A stretch of 64,000 nucleotides of DNA, taken from CAVXJN01 sp963762165. Lineage in GTDB: Bacteria > Pseudomonadota > Gammaproteobacteria > JASBUN01. The first letter of the stretch is position 1; each line of letters starts with the position of its first letter. Both the position numbers and the translations under genes were made by a program. Location of the stretch: positions 558,001 to 622,000 of the forward strand of contig CAVXJN010000003.1 in the NCBI GenBank assembly GCA_963762165.1, written 5' to 3'. Positions 16,681-25,843 of this stretch are shown piece after piece. The notes beneath the pieces were generated by a model, which was not told where the DNA came from, searched no databases, and was given only the letters and a program-made list of their open reading frames with translations.

Positions 16681-17604
16681 TCACGGCTTGTTCTCACCCA
16701 GCCAATCCCGGGCGCCGAGGTAGTTCTCGTACAGGTCGGCTTCCGCTGTACCCGGCTCGGGATGCCAGTTGTAGCGCCACTGCACCAACGGCGGCAGCGA
16801 CATCAAAATGGATTCCGTACGTCCGCCCGATTGCAGTCCGAACAGCGTGCCGCGGTCATAGACCAAGTTGAATTCGACATAGCGGCCGCGTCGGTAGAGT
16901 TGAAAATCGCGCTCCCGCTCGCCGTAGGGGTGTTCTTTGCGCCGTTGCACGATGGGTAGATACGCCGGCAGGTAGTGGTCGCCGATGCTGCGCATAAACG
17001 CAAAGCAGTGATCGAAACCGCCTTCGTTGAGATCGTCGAAGAAAAGACCACCGACGCCGCGGGTCTCATCGCGGTGTTTGATATAAAAATATTCGTCGCA
17101 CCAGCGTTTGTAGCGTGAGTAGGTTTCGTCGCCGAAGGGTTCGCAAGCCGCCTTCGCGGTGCGGTGCCAATGCATGACGTCTTCCCGCCAGGGATAGAAC
17201 GGTGTCAGATCGAAGCCGCCGCCAAACCACCAGACGGGATCGGCACCGGGTTTCTCGGCAATGAAGAAGCGCACATTGGCGTGCGATGTCGGTACATAGG
17301 GATTGCGCGGATGAATGACCAGGGACACACCCAGTGCCTGGAAGCCGCGCCCGGCAAGTTCCGGCCGATGCGCGCTGGCCGACGCCGGCAGATGTTCCCC
17401 GTAGACATGGGAAAAGCCGACGCCTGCCTGCTCGAATACGGCGCCGTCGCTGAGGACCCGGGAACGGCCGCCGCCGCCAGCGTCGCGCTGCCACGGGTCT
17501 TCGTTGAAGGTGGCGGTGCCGTCCTCGGCCCGCAATCCATTGCAGATGCGGTCCTGCAGGTCCAGCAAGTACGATTTTACGGCTTCGGTATCGGGGACGG
17601 ACAT
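16681..17604 (-). CDS. hemF: Oxygen-dependent coproporphyrinogen-III oxidase
   Basis: HemF decarboxylates coproporphyrinogen III to protoporphyrinogen IX using O2, in the cytoplasm. The 307-residue product has the family signatures WFGGGFDLTPFYP, RGVGGLFFDDL and EFNLVYDRGTLFGLQSGGR. I chose ATG at 17604 (MSVPDTEAVK); the longer open frame adds 35 residues with no family likeness. It is 190 bases downstream of tsaC on the same strand. Its presence implies that the organism meets oxygen. Confidence 0.96.
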   Translation of the reverse strand: MSVPDTEAVKSYLLDLQDRICNGLRAEDGTATFNEDPWQRDAGGGGRSRVLSDGAVFEQAGVGFSHVYGEHLPASASAHRPELAGRGFQALGVSLVIHPRNPYVPTSHANVRFFIAEKPGADPVWWFGGGFDLTPFYPWREDVMHWHRTAKAACEPFGDETYSRYKRWCDEYFYIKHRDETRGVGGLFFDDLNEGGFDHCFAFMRSIGDHYLPAYLPIVQRRKEHPYGERERDFQLYRRGRYVEFNLVYDRGTLFGLQSGGRTESILMSLPPLVQWRYNWHPEPGTAEADLYENYLGARDWLGENKP

Positions 17605-17793
17605 GACAGTCAGGGCGGATCGGTTGCAACGGACGCGGGCATTGTAGCGTCTACGGCCGCGCTGCGGGTAGGCCGCGATTACGGTGCCGGATTTGCACCG
17701 CCGGCTCAATCCGGTCTGCGCGGTCGCGATTGAGCCGGACCTCGGGGTGCTCGGGTTGCCTGTGGCGCGGATCGCAAAAGTCGGGCAAGGTCA

Positions 17794-18372
17794 TCAGCCG
17801 CCGGCGCGCAGCACCCTGCCGCTGCGGGCGTCGCGGATCTCGGTGGGTCGGGCGCGGTCGCCCAGAGCGCCGTGCACGATCAGATCGATTTGGTCACTGA
17901 ATACGCGCCGCACCCGCAACGCCGTGCGCGCCGGCGGCCGCCCGGCGCGGTTAGCGCTGGTCGATACCAGGGCGCCGGCGCTCGCCCGGCACAACGCGGC
18001 GGCGATCGGGTGGGCGGTGACGCGCACCGCCAGGGTGTCGTGGGCGCCCCGCAGCCACCAAGGCGTTTCCGGCCGTGCCGGCAGTACCCACGTCACCGGG
18101 CCCGGCCAGGTGGAGCTGACCTTGCGCCGTAGCGCCGGTGACAACGGCAGCAAATACGGCAGTAATTGCGACAGTTCTGCGGCAATCAGAATCACGCCCT
18201 TGTCGGCCGCGCGTTGCTTCAGCGACAGAATACGCAGCACCGCGCCGGCATCCAGGGGATCGCAACCCAAGCCATAGACCGCCTCAGTGGGGTAGGCGAT
18301 CACACCGCCGTTATCGATGGTGCGCGCAGCCTGTCGCAATACGAATGAATGGATCGGATCGGTCATGGTCAT
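17794..18372 (-). CDS. tsaC: L-threonylcarbamoyladenylate synthase
   Basis: TsaC makes threonylcarbamoyl-AMP from threonine, bicarbonate and ATP for t6A37 modification of tRNA. The 192-residue YrdC domain shows GGVIAYPTEAVYGLGCDP, the KQRAADKG lysine/arginine region, WPGPVTWVLPA and the STSAN motif. Length fits stand-alone TsaC/YrdC rather than the longer Sua5. Two starts (18372, 18366) are equally possible. The topA/dprA neighbourhood is the classical gammaproteobacterial location. Confidence 0.94.
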   Translation of the reverse strand: MTMTDPIHSFVLRQAARTIDNGGVIAYPTEAVYGLGCDPLDAGAVLRILSLKQRAADKGVILIAAELSQLLPYLLPLSPALRRKVSSTWPGPVTWVLPARPETPWWLRGAHDTLAVRVTAHPIAAALCRASAGALVSTSANRAGRPPARTALRVRRVFSDQIDLIVHGALGDRARPTEIRDARSGRVLRAGG

Positions 18373-18414
18373 TCACAACGCGCCGGACAGTGCGTCCAAA
18401 CCCAGCACCGGCGT

Positions 18415-18795
18415 TCAATCGAAACCGAATTCACCGCTCCAGTGGCGGTCCCGGTAGTCGATGCGCAACCAATGGGGCACGAAAGCTTGAACGCGCGCGA
18501 TGGGGAAATCCGTCAGCGGCGGTTCGTCGCCTTCGTAATCCTTGCCGCAGACCGCGGTCATGACGGGATGAAATCGCACCAGCAGATTCGGATCCACGGC
18601 CACCGCCTCGGCATCGTCGCGCGCGTCGCGAAACCGAACCTGTTTACGGATCAGACAACTGAAGAACAACTCCATTTCCGCCAGCAAAGGCACTTGGCGG
18701 CCGGCCAGCGCCGCGCGCGCACGCGTACTCAATTGCACACGTAACGGCTTGCCCAGCAGGGTGACCAACATGGAATCATTCCGCTCGAGCGCCAT
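18415..18795 (-). CDS. Conserved hypothetical protein
   Basis: A 126-residue soluble protein that I cannot name. It contains RKQVRFRDARDDAE and GDEPPLTDFPI, and a single cysteine pair is not conserved-looking. It lies between topA (16 bases away) and tsaC on the same strand, so it is probably co-transcribed with them. The ATG at 18795 or the one at 18771 could be the start. Confidence 0.65.
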   Translation of the reverse strand: MALERNDSMLVTLLGKPLRVQLSTRARAALAGRQVPLLAEMELFFSCLIRKQVRFRDARDDAEAVAVDPNLLVRFHPVMTAVCGKDYEGDEPPLTDFPIARVQAFVPHWLRIDYRDRHWSGEFGFD

Positions 18796-18810
18796 GGGAA
18801 GGCACGCGTC

Positions 18811-21123
18811 TCAGGACGCGGTCTCCTCCTCGGAGTGCTCATCGTCCGCCGGTTCGTGGAACTTGCAGTCCTGCTGCGGACAAACTTTCTCGGTGCCGCG
18901 CTTCTTGGTGGTTTTCAAGGTCAGCATCGGCCAGCCACAGCTCGGGCAAGGCTCGTCCAGGGGCGTATTCCAGACCGCATATTTGCAATCGGGGTAGCGT
19001 GAACAGGAATAGAAGATCTTACCGCTGCGGGATTTGCGTTTGAGCATGCTGCCGGTTTTGCATTCCGGGCAACGCACACCGGTGTCTTCCGGCTTCTCCA
19101 GCGGTTCGATGTGACGGCAATCGGGATAACTGCTGCAACCGATGAACTTGCCGTAACGGCCTTTGCGGATAATCAGATCCGATCCGCAGTCCGGGCACTT
19201 GCGGCCCTCAATCACTTCCGGCTGCGCGGCTTCCTCCTGGGTCTCGTTGACGTCGCGGGTGTAGTCGCAATCGGGATACGCGGTACAGCCGATGAAGCGG
19301 CCGCGGCGGCCGAGGCGAATGGCGAGCTTGCCGCCGCACTTCGGGCACTGCTCGTCGATTTCCTCCTGGGTCACATCCTTGCGACTGACCGAGACTTCCT
19401 TGTCGTCCACCAGCTCTTTGAATGGTTTCCAGAACTGCTTCATGACCGGAATCCATTCGCGCTCGCCGCGGGAGATTTCATCCAACTCGTCTTCGAGATT
19501 GGCGGTGAAATCGTAGTCCACATATTGCTTGAAATGTTCGGTCAGGAATTTGTTCACCACCCGGCCGACATCCGTCGGATAAAAACGCCGTTTTTCCAGC
19601 AGCACATATTCGCGCTGCTGCAGGGTCGAAATGATCGACGCGTAGGTGGACGGCCGGCCGATGCCGAATTCTTCCAGCGCCTTCACCAGACTCGCTTCGC
19701 TGTAACGCGGCGGTGGTTCGGTGAAGTGTTGTTCCGGTCTGATCTTGATCAGATCCACGGTTTCGCCGCGCACCAGAGGCGGCAGCAGCCGGTTGTCGTC
19801 GTCGCCCGCCTTGGCGTCGTCAACGTCCTCCTGATACACCGCCATGAAGCCGGGGTGCACCACGGTCGAGCCATTGGCGCGAAACAGATGCTGGTCGCTG
19901 CCCGCGGCAAGATCGACGCTCACCGTATCGATGGTGGCGTGCATCATTTGGCACGCTACGGTGCGTTTCCAGATCAGATCGTACAACCGGTATTGATCCC
20001 GGGTGAGGTATTCCTTGACGGAATCCGGCACCCGCTCGGCAGACGTCGGCCGAATCGCTTCGTGGGCTTCCTGGGCGTTCTTGGATTTGGTTTTGAAGGC
20101 GCGCGGCTCGTCGGGGAGATTGTCGCTGCCGTAGCGGGTCTTGATCAGATCGCGCAGTTCGTCCAGCGCTTCCTGCGCCAGATTCACAGAGTCGGTACGC
20201 ATGTAGCTGATCAGGCCCTGGGCGCCGCCGCCGATGTCCACACCTTCGTACAGTTGCTGTGCAACGCGCATGGTGCGCTGGGCGGTGAAGCCGAGCTTGC
20301 GCGCCGCCTCCTGCTGCAGTGTCGAAGTAGTGAACGGTGCCGCCGGGTTGCGCTTGCGCTGCTTCTTCTCGATCTTCTGGATGGTGAGCCGGCCTTCGGC
20401 CGCATCCAGCAGCGCGCGTTCCACTTCGTGGGCGCGCTCGCCGTCGGTAATGGAGAACTGACTCAGCTTCTCGCCGTTGAACAGGTTGAGCTTGGCGTCG
20501 AAGTTCTGTCCCTTGCTGGATAGGTCCGCTTCGATACTCCAGTATTCCCGGGCCGTGAATCGCTCGATTTCCTCTTCCCGTTCGACAATCAAGCGCAGTG
20601 CCGGGCTTTGTACCCGACCTGCGGACAGGCCGCGGCGGATTTTCTTCCACAACAGCGGCGACAGATTGAAGCCGACCAGATAATCCAGCGCCCGTCGCGC
20701 CTGTTGGGCGTTGATCAGCTCAAGGGAAAGGTCGCGGGGATGCTCCATGGCTTCCTGGATCGCGCGCTTGGTGATTTCATGGAACACCACCCGCTGCACG
20801 GTCTTATCCTTGAGCAGCTTCTTGTCGTTGAGCAGCTCATAAAGATGCCAGGAAATCGCCTCGCCTTCGCGATCCGGGTCAGTTGCCAGGAACAGGGCGT
20901 CGGCCTTCTTCAACGCCTTGGTGATTTCGGAAACGTGGCGCTGGTTCTTATCGATGACCTGATACTTCATGGCGAAGTCTTCTTCGGGAATCACCGCGCC
21001 TTCCTTCGGGATGAGATCGCGCACATGACCATAGGAAGCCATGACCTCGAAATCCTTGCCGAGGTATTTCTTGATGGTGCGCGCTTTCGCGGGCGACTCG
21101 ACGATGACCAGATTTTTCGCCAT
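18811..21123 (-). CDS. topA: DNA topoisomerase I
   Basis: Type IA topoisomerase that relaxes negative supercoils. The 770-residue product has an N-terminal Toprim domain (LVIVESPAKARTIKKYLG, ATDPDREGEAI), the nucleophile Tyr307 in ISYMRTDS, and C-terminal C4 zinc-ribbon repeats (CPKCGGKL, CPDCGSD, CPECKTG and a fourth near CPSCGWP). Length is a little under E. coli's 865 because the C-terminal tail is shorter. Confidence 0.97.
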   Translation of the reverse strand: MAKNLVIVESPAKARTIKKYLGKDFEVMASYGHVRDLIPKEGAVIPEEDFAMKYQVIDKNQRHVSEITKALKKADALFLATDPDREGEAISWHLYELLNDKKLLKDKTVQRVVFHEITKRAIQEAMEHPRDLSLELINAQQARRALDYLVGFNLSPLLWKKIRRGLSAGRVQSPALRLIVEREEEIERFTAREYWSIEADLSSKGQNFDAKLNLFNGEKLSQFSITDGERAHEVERALLDAAEGRLTIQKIEKKQRKRNPAAPFTTSTLQQEAARKLGFTAQRTMRVAQQLYEGVDIGGGAQGLISYMRTDSVNLAQEALDELRDLIKTRYGSDNLPDEPRAFKTKSKNAQEAHEAIRPTSAERVPDSVKEYLTRDQYRLYDLIWKRTVACQMMHATIDTVSVDLAAGSDQHLFRANGSTVVHPGFMAVYQEDVDDAKAGDDDNRLLPPLVRGETVDLIKIRPEQHFTEPPPRYSEASLVKALEEFGIGRPSTYASIISTLQQREYVLLEKRRFYPTDVGRVVNKFLTEHFKQYVDYDFTANLEDELDEISRGEREWIPVMKQFWKPFKELVDDKEVSVSRKDVTQEEIDEQCPKCGGKLAIRLGRRGRFIGCTAYPDCDYTRDVNETQEEAAQPEVIEGRKCPDCGSDLIIRKGRYGKFIGCSSYPDCRHIEPLEKPEDTGVRCPECKTGSMLKRKSRSGKIFYSCSRYPDCKYAVWNTPLDEPCPSCGWPMLTLKTTKKRGTEKVCPQQDCKFHEPADDEHSEEETAS

Positions 21124-21435
21124 ATGCGTTAAACCAATAGAGATTTTCAGTGGATCGGCTGCTGGCCGAAAAACTTGTGCGGTACCATGGATGCGCCGCC
21201 AGGCGCGTAGCCCGGCTCACAAATCCTGGGCTTCCCGCTCGGCGCGCGCAACCATCCGATTAGCAATGGCCGTCGCACGGCCGCGCCGAGGCGAGTCAGT
21301 CTAGCAGGCGGGGCGAGCTGGTGCGCGGAACGCGCGCAATACCCGTGGCGCAAAACCTCCGAAGCGTGCGCGGAATGCTATGGAGGAGGCGGCATACGCC
21401 TAGATCAGGCGCACGACGTAGGGCGCGCGCGGCAA
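21124..21435. other. 312-bp gap between topA and smg
   Basis: No gene, tRNA or clear terminator is visible. The part next to topA (about 21124-21190) is locally AT-richer and presumably holds the topA promoter. The rest is GC-rich without a readable motif. Confidence 0.5.
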
Positions 21436-21909
21436 TCAGTGCAGATTTCCGGAGAAACCGTCGAAGACCATGTCTTCGATCCAGTCGAACGCGCCTTCCT
21501 GCCCGGGTTGATTGAACAACACCATCATGATCACCCATTTCAGGCGCTCGATATCGATCTCGTCGGTTTCCAACGCCATGACCCGGTCGATGATCAGTTC
21601 GCGCGTCGCGGCGTCGACAATACCGGACTGCTCCAGGAACAGCAGGAAGCCGCGACACTCGGTATCGAGCTTGCCCATTTCCTGCGCCGTGTACAGGCGG
21701 ATCGAATGAGCGTGAATCGCGGTCTGCGGCTGTTCGCTGCGCTCGGCGAGATCGTCCAGCCAATCGAAGGCCTTATGGATCTCCGGCAACGGAAAGCCGG
21801 CTTCCATCAACTCCACTTGCAGGGATTCGCGATCGGGTTCGGTATCGAGATCATCGTCCATGTAGTTCTGGAACAGGTACATCAGCACGTCAAGGACGTT
21901 CTCTTTCAT
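21436..21909 (-). CDS. smg: Smg family protein (DUF494)
   Basis: A 157-residue acidic helical protein of the Smg/DUF494 family, recognised from its start MKENVLDVLMYLFQNYMDDD and from its fixed place between dprA and topA in Gammaproteobacteria. Function is not established. Its start overlaps the end of dprA by 20 bases, so the two are probably translationally coupled. Confidence 0.92.
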   Translation of the reverse strand: MKENVLDVLMYLFQNYMDDDLDTEPDRESLQVELMEAGFPLPEIHKAFDWLDDLAERSEQPQTAIHAHSIRLYTAQEMGKLDTECRGFLLFLEQSGIVDAATRELIIDRVMALETDEIDIERLKWVIMMVLFNQPGQEGAFDWIEDMVFDGFSGNLH

Positions 21910-23029
21910 CGTTTCCCCATTTCTGCACCCGGTGATACAGCCCGCCGGGGCTGGACGCTGCGTAGCCGCGCAGCTCTAGGTTGAGGAGGATGGAGGAAAC
22001 TCGATCAGCCGTCAATCCGCTGCGTTCTACCACAAAGTCGACGCTTACCGGGTCAAAACCCATGGCATCCAATAGCTTGCGGTCAATTTCAGTGAGCCCG
22101 GCGGGGTCTTGGGGGGTGGCGGACCGAGTTTGCCCGGTGCTGGGCGGGGTGAATTGACGCTCCAGCTCCAAAAGAATGTCGGCCACGTCTTCGACCAGTT
22201 TTGCCCCATCGCGCAGCAGCGCATGGGTGCCCCGGGACAGGGGATTGTGAATCGAGCCGGGAATGGCGAATACCTCCCGGCCCTGCTCGGCCGCCAGCCG
22301 CGCGGTGATCAGGGAGCCGCTTTTCAGAGCGGCTTCCACCACCAGACAACCCAGGCTGAGGCCGCTGATGATGCGGTTGCGACGGGGGAAGTGCTCCGGT
22401 CGTGGCCCGGTGCCGGGGGCGAACTCGGTGACCAGGGCGCCGCCGGCGGTCAAGCGCTCCGCCAGGCCCCGATGTTGCGACGGATAGCAACGATCAGGTC
22501 CGGTACCGAGCACTGCGATGCTTGAGCCCCCTGCCTGCAAGGCGCCGGCATGGGCGTTGGCATCGATTCCCAGTGCCAGTCCGCTGGTTACAGTGAGGCC
22601 GGTGCCCGCCAGTTCGGCGGCGAAAGCCCGAGCCGTTTCGGCGCCGCCGGGTGTCGGGTTGCGGCTGCCCACGATCGCCAACTGCGGCCGGCTTAGCGCG
22701 GCCACGTCGCCGCGCACATACAACAGCGTCGGCGGGTCGGCGATTTCGCGAAGCAAAAGCGGATATTCGGCATCATCCAGGGTCAGGATCTGGCGTTCGG
22801 CGGCACCTTGTACCCAAGCCAGGTCACGATCGATCCGGGAGCGGTCAGGTTGTCGAAGCCAACGCCGGACCGGCTCGGGCAGGCCAATCTCGCGCAGCGT
22901 CTCGGGCGCTGAAGCAATGAGATCGGGGGCCGAAAGCCCCGCATCCAACAGGGTGCGGATGTGCACCGGACCCAGGCCGGGAGCGCTGGCCAGGGTCAAC
23001 CAGGCGGTAAGGTGCTGTTCGCAAGCCAT
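21890..23029 (-). CDS. dprA: DNA-processing protein DprA/Smf
   Basis: DprA loads RecA onto incoming single-stranded DNA in natural transformation. The 379-residue product has an N-terminal helical region, the Rossmann-like core (LAIVGSRNPTPGG, SGLALGIDANAH, VLGTGPDRCYP, FPRRNRIISGLS) and a C-terminal winged helix (LDAMGFDPVSVDFVVERSG). Length and order match the family. Presence of dprA alone does not prove competence. Confidence 0.95.
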   Translation of the reverse strand: MACEQHLTAWLTLASAPGLGPVHIRTLLDAGLSAPDLIASAPETLREIGLPEPVRRWLRQPDRSRIDRDLAWVQGAAERQILTLDDAEYPLLLREIADPPTLLYVRGDVAALSRPQLAIVGSRNPTPGGAETARAFAAELAGTGLTVTSGLALGIDANAHAGALQAGGSSIAVLGTGPDRCYPSQHRGLAERLTAGGALVTEFAPGTGPRPEHFPRRNRIISGLSLGCLVVEAALKSGSLITARLAAEQGREVFAIPGSIHNPLSRGTHALLRDGAKLVEDVADILLELERQFTPPSTGQTRSATPQDPAGLTEIDRKLLDAMGFDPVSVDFVVERSGLTADRVSSILLNLELRGYAASSPGGLYHRVQKWGNDERERP

Positions 23030-23091
23030 GCACTTGCTCCTTGTGCGAGCGCCGGCTCGTCCCTGAGCCGGCGGTGGAGATTGAGTCGCAG

Positions 23092-24126
23092 TTAAGGGTT
23101 ACGCACCATGTCGGCGACATGCATGTTGGTGCTGGCGCGCATCACCAGAGCATAACTGACTTTTTCGAAAGTCCGGAACACCATCAGTAGGCCGGCACGT
23201 TCGTCGGGCAGCTTGACCACGTCGCGGCGGGCTTCGCTGACCTGATCGGGAACGGTTTCGCCGCGCTGATATACCGCGAGTACGTTGCCGGGTTTCAAAC
23301 CTTCCCGCTCGCCGCGATTGATGACCACCACTTGGTAGCGGCCGATCTGGTTGACGCCATCGACCACGGACAGGATCTGGCCTTCCACGGCTTGCTCCGG
23401 TGCCCGGGGCATGAAGTTGGTGTCGTAGCTATCGCCGGTGGCAGGCAGCAGGCGGTCGCCGATCAGCGCTTCCCGGTTGCTGCGGGTCACCAGCAGCGTG
23501 GCGGGATCGCCCGTATGCTGCAGGCGCGCGTCTGCCACATACATGGCTGCGACGCCCAGGTTTTCGCCGGTGACCGGGTCGATGAAGGTGTCGCCCTTGC
23601 GGACCACCGTCCAGCGGCTGGGTTCGCTGTCGGGGATGGCGCGCACGTAAATGCGGTCGCCGGCGCCGACCACCAGATGCTCACCCGCGCTCTGCACCAC
23701 ATAAGGCGCCGCTTCCAACGCGTCTTCGGTCGTGATCTGTGGCTCGGTGATGAACGGCCGAATGGCATCCAGCGGGATTGTGGGGATGGCCTGGTCGAGC
23801 CTGGTTTCCCGCGCGTGCGGCGAGAGCTTGACGGTGGGCATGCCGCGCTCGACGCGCAGCCGCGGTTTGCCGTCTATATATACCAAGGAAATGATGTCGC
23901 CCGGGTAGATCAGATGCGGGTTCTTGATCTCGGGATTGGCATACCAGATTTCAGGCCACAGCCAGGGATCACGCAGGAAGCGCGCCGAAATGTCCCACAG
24001 CGTATCGCCTTTGACGACGACATAGCGATCCGGGTGGTTCTCCTTGAGCACGTCGTTGGCGGCGGTCGCGGCCACGGACACGAGCAATGCGAGGATTACC
24101 CCGAGGATATTGATTTTTTTGTACAT
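23092..24126 (-). CDS. Secreted LysM domain protein
   Basis: A 344-residue exported protein with a signal peptide (about 1-23) and one LysM domain (about 34-85, YVVVKGDTLWDISARFL and HLIYPGDIISL), followed by about 250 residues with repeated beta-rich segments. LysM binds peptidoglycan, so the protein is periplasmic or envelope-bound. A LysM protein upstream of dprA is a standard gammaproteobacterial arrangement; its job is unknown. ATG at 24126 has AAGGGG just upstream. The open frame beyond it covers the promoter region. Confidence 0.9.
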   Translation of the reverse strand: MYKKINILGVILALLVSVAATAANDVLKENHPDRYVVVKGDTLWDISARFLRDPWLWPEIWYANPEIKNPHLIYPGDIISLVYIDGKPRLRVERGMPTVKLSPHARETRLDQAIPTIPLDAIRPFITEPQITTEDALEAAPYVVQSAGEHLVVGAGDRIYVRAIPDSEPSRWTVVRKGDTFIDPVTGENLGVAAMYVADARLQHTGDPATLLVTRSNREALIGDRLLPATGDSYDTNFMPRAPEQAVEGQILSVVDGVNQIGRYQVVVINRGEREGLKPGNVLAVYQRGETVPDQVSEARRDVVKLPDERAGLLMVFRTFEKVSYALVMRASTNMHVADMVRNP

Positions 24127-24233
24127 AAAAGCCCCTTGTCGATGCCGGCGGGCAGTCCATTCTGATTTGGGTTCAACGGTTTTCCCAGGCATCCCCGGGG
24201 TGGTGTGTCGACGTGTATAATGCTGTATCATCA

Positions 24234-24263
24234 TTACCTTAGCAGTACAAGTGTATGTATACA
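24234..24263 (+). promoter_or_regulatory. Predicted promoter of def-fmt-rsmB
   Basis: TTACCT (24234-24239) and TATACA (24258-24263) are 18 bases apart, about 35 bases before the def start. Confidence 0.4.
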
Positions 24264-24265
24264 CT
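24250..24265. promoter_or_regulatory. 16-bp palindrome in the LysM/def divergent promoter
   Basis: AGTGTATGTATACACT is symmetric except for its two central bases and overlaps the predicted def -10. It may be an operator or chance in an AT-rich promoter. Confidence 0.3.
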
Positions 24266-24298
24266 AAATTTGTAAGCAAATCTTGTACGGGCTTCACA

Positions 24299-24802
24299 AT
24301 GGCGAAACTGGACATATTGCATTATCCCGATCCGCGCTTGCGCACCCGCGCCGAGCCGGTGGCCCGTGTCGATGACGAAATCCGTCAGCTGGTCGACGAC
24401 ATGTTCGAAACCATGTATGACGCTCCTGGTATCGGCCTGGCAGCCACTCAAGTTAACGTCCATAAGCAAGTTATTGTGATCGACGTCTCGGAAAACCGGG
24501 ATCAGCCCCTGGCGCTGATCAATCCCATGATCCTGCGCGCCGACGGCGTCGAGCTGATGGAAGAAGGTTGTTTGTCGGTGCCCGGGGTATACGAGAATGT
24601 CGAGCGTGCCAATCGTATCGAAGTGCGCGCCACGGGGCGTGACGGCGCACCCTTCGAAATGGCGGCCGAGGGCCTGCTTGCCGTATGTATTCAGCACGAA
24701 ATGGATCACCTCGCCGGCAAATTGTTCGTGGACTATCTGTCCCAGCTCAAAAAGCAGCGAATTCGCAAGAAGCTGGAAAAGCGCGCCAAAGTGGCGCTCT
24801 GA
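24299..24802 (+). CDS. def: Peptide deformylase
   Basis: Removes the formyl group from nascent proteins. The 167-residue enzyme has all three motifs: GIGLAATQ, EGCLSVPG (metal cysteine) and QHEMDHLAG (metal histidines and catalytic Glu). I chose ATG at 24299 (MAKLDILHYPD), the family-like start, over an open frame 16 codons longer. fmt follows 39 bases later. Confidence 0.97.
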   Translation: MAKLDILHYPDPRLRTRAEPVARVDDEIRQLVDDMFETMYDAPGIGLAATQVNVHKQVIVIDVSENRDQPLALINPMILRADGVELMEEGCLSVPGVYENVERANRIEVRATGRDGAPFEMAAEGLLAVCIQHEMDHLAGKLFVDYLSQLKKQRIRKKLEKRAKVAL

Positions 24803-24841
24803 GCGCCCGCTAGGCGCTTCGACCCGCCCATCGCGACTCCC

Positions 24842-25795
24842 ATGCCCGATTCCCTGAAGATCGTTTTCGCCGGGACGCCGGCGTTCGCGTTGCCGGCCCT
24901 GGATGCCTTGCTCGCTTCCCGTCACCGGGTCGTCGCCGTCTATACGCAGCCCGACCGGCCGGCTGGGCGTGGGCGCAAGCTCACCGCAGGCCCGATCAAG
25001 CAGCGCGCGCTCGAACACGGTATCGCGGTCATGCAACCGAAATCCCTGCGCCGGGCCGAAGCGCAGGCCGAACTGGCCGCATTCACGCCGGACATCATGG
25101 TGGTCGTAGCCTACGGCTTGTTGCTGCCTGCCGCGGTGTTGGCGATACCGCCGTTGGGCTGTCTCAACATCCACGCCTCGTTGCTCCCCCGCTGGCGCGG
25201 GGCGGCGCCGATTCAGCGCGCCATTCTGGCGGGCGACGCTGAAACCGGCGTCACCATCATGCAAATGAATGCCGGTCTCGATACCGGCGCCATGTTGGCA
25301 ACACTGAGCTGCCCGATCGGCCCGGATGACACCAGCCAGACGTTGCACGAGCGCCTGGCCAAGCTTGGCGCCGGTGCCCTGCTCTCGACGCTGGATCAGC
25401 TTCAGACCGGGCACTTGCAACCGCGGCCCCAGGCAGAGATCGGCGTCACCTATGCCGCCAAAATCGAAAAATCCGAGGCCGAACTGGACTGGCGTAGGCC
25501 GGCCACGGCTCTGGCGCGCCAAGTGCAGGCATTCAATCCCTGGCCGGTGGCACAGACGCGCATCGCCGACCGGACGCTGCGCATCTGGCGCGCCCATGCG
25601 CAACCCGGCGGCAGCGGCGCCAGGCCGGGCCGCGTGCTGAATTGCAGTCCCGAGGGCATTGCCGTGGCCACCGGAGATGGCGTGCTGCTGCTCACCGAAG
25701 TGCAAGCGCCCGGCAAGAAGCCCGTGGCGGCCGCCGCTTTCATCAACGCGCATGACTTGAGCGAAACCGTGTTCGACGACGACCATGCCAAATGA
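24842..25795 (+). CDS. fmt: Methionyl-tRNA formyltransferase
   Basis: Formylates initiator Met-tRNA with 10-formyl-THF. The 317-residue protein has the Rossmann-type start IVFAGTPAFALPALDALL, the catalytic LNIHASLLPRWRGAAPIQRAI stretch, and a C-terminal OB domain. It sits between def and rsmB as in many Proteobacteria. Confidence 0.97.
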   Translation: MPDSLKIVFAGTPAFALPALDALLASRHRVVAVYTQPDRPAGRGRKLTAGPIKQRALEHGIAVMQPKSLRRAEAQAELAAFTPDIMVVVAYGLLLPAAVLAIPPLGCLNIHASLLPRWRGAAPIQRAILAGDAETGVTIMQMNAGLDTGAMLATLSCPIGPDDTSQTLHERLAKLGAGALLSTLDQLQTGHLQPRPQAEIGVTYAAKIEKSEAELDWRRPATALARQVQAFNPWPVAQTRIADRTLRIWRAHAQPGGSGARPGRVLNCSPEGIAVATGDGVLLLTEVQAPGKKPVAAAAFINAHDLSETVFDDDHAK

Positions 25796-25843
25796 CCGCA
25801 ATGCAATTGGCAGCCGAGACCCAGTGCGAGCCACCGCGCGCTG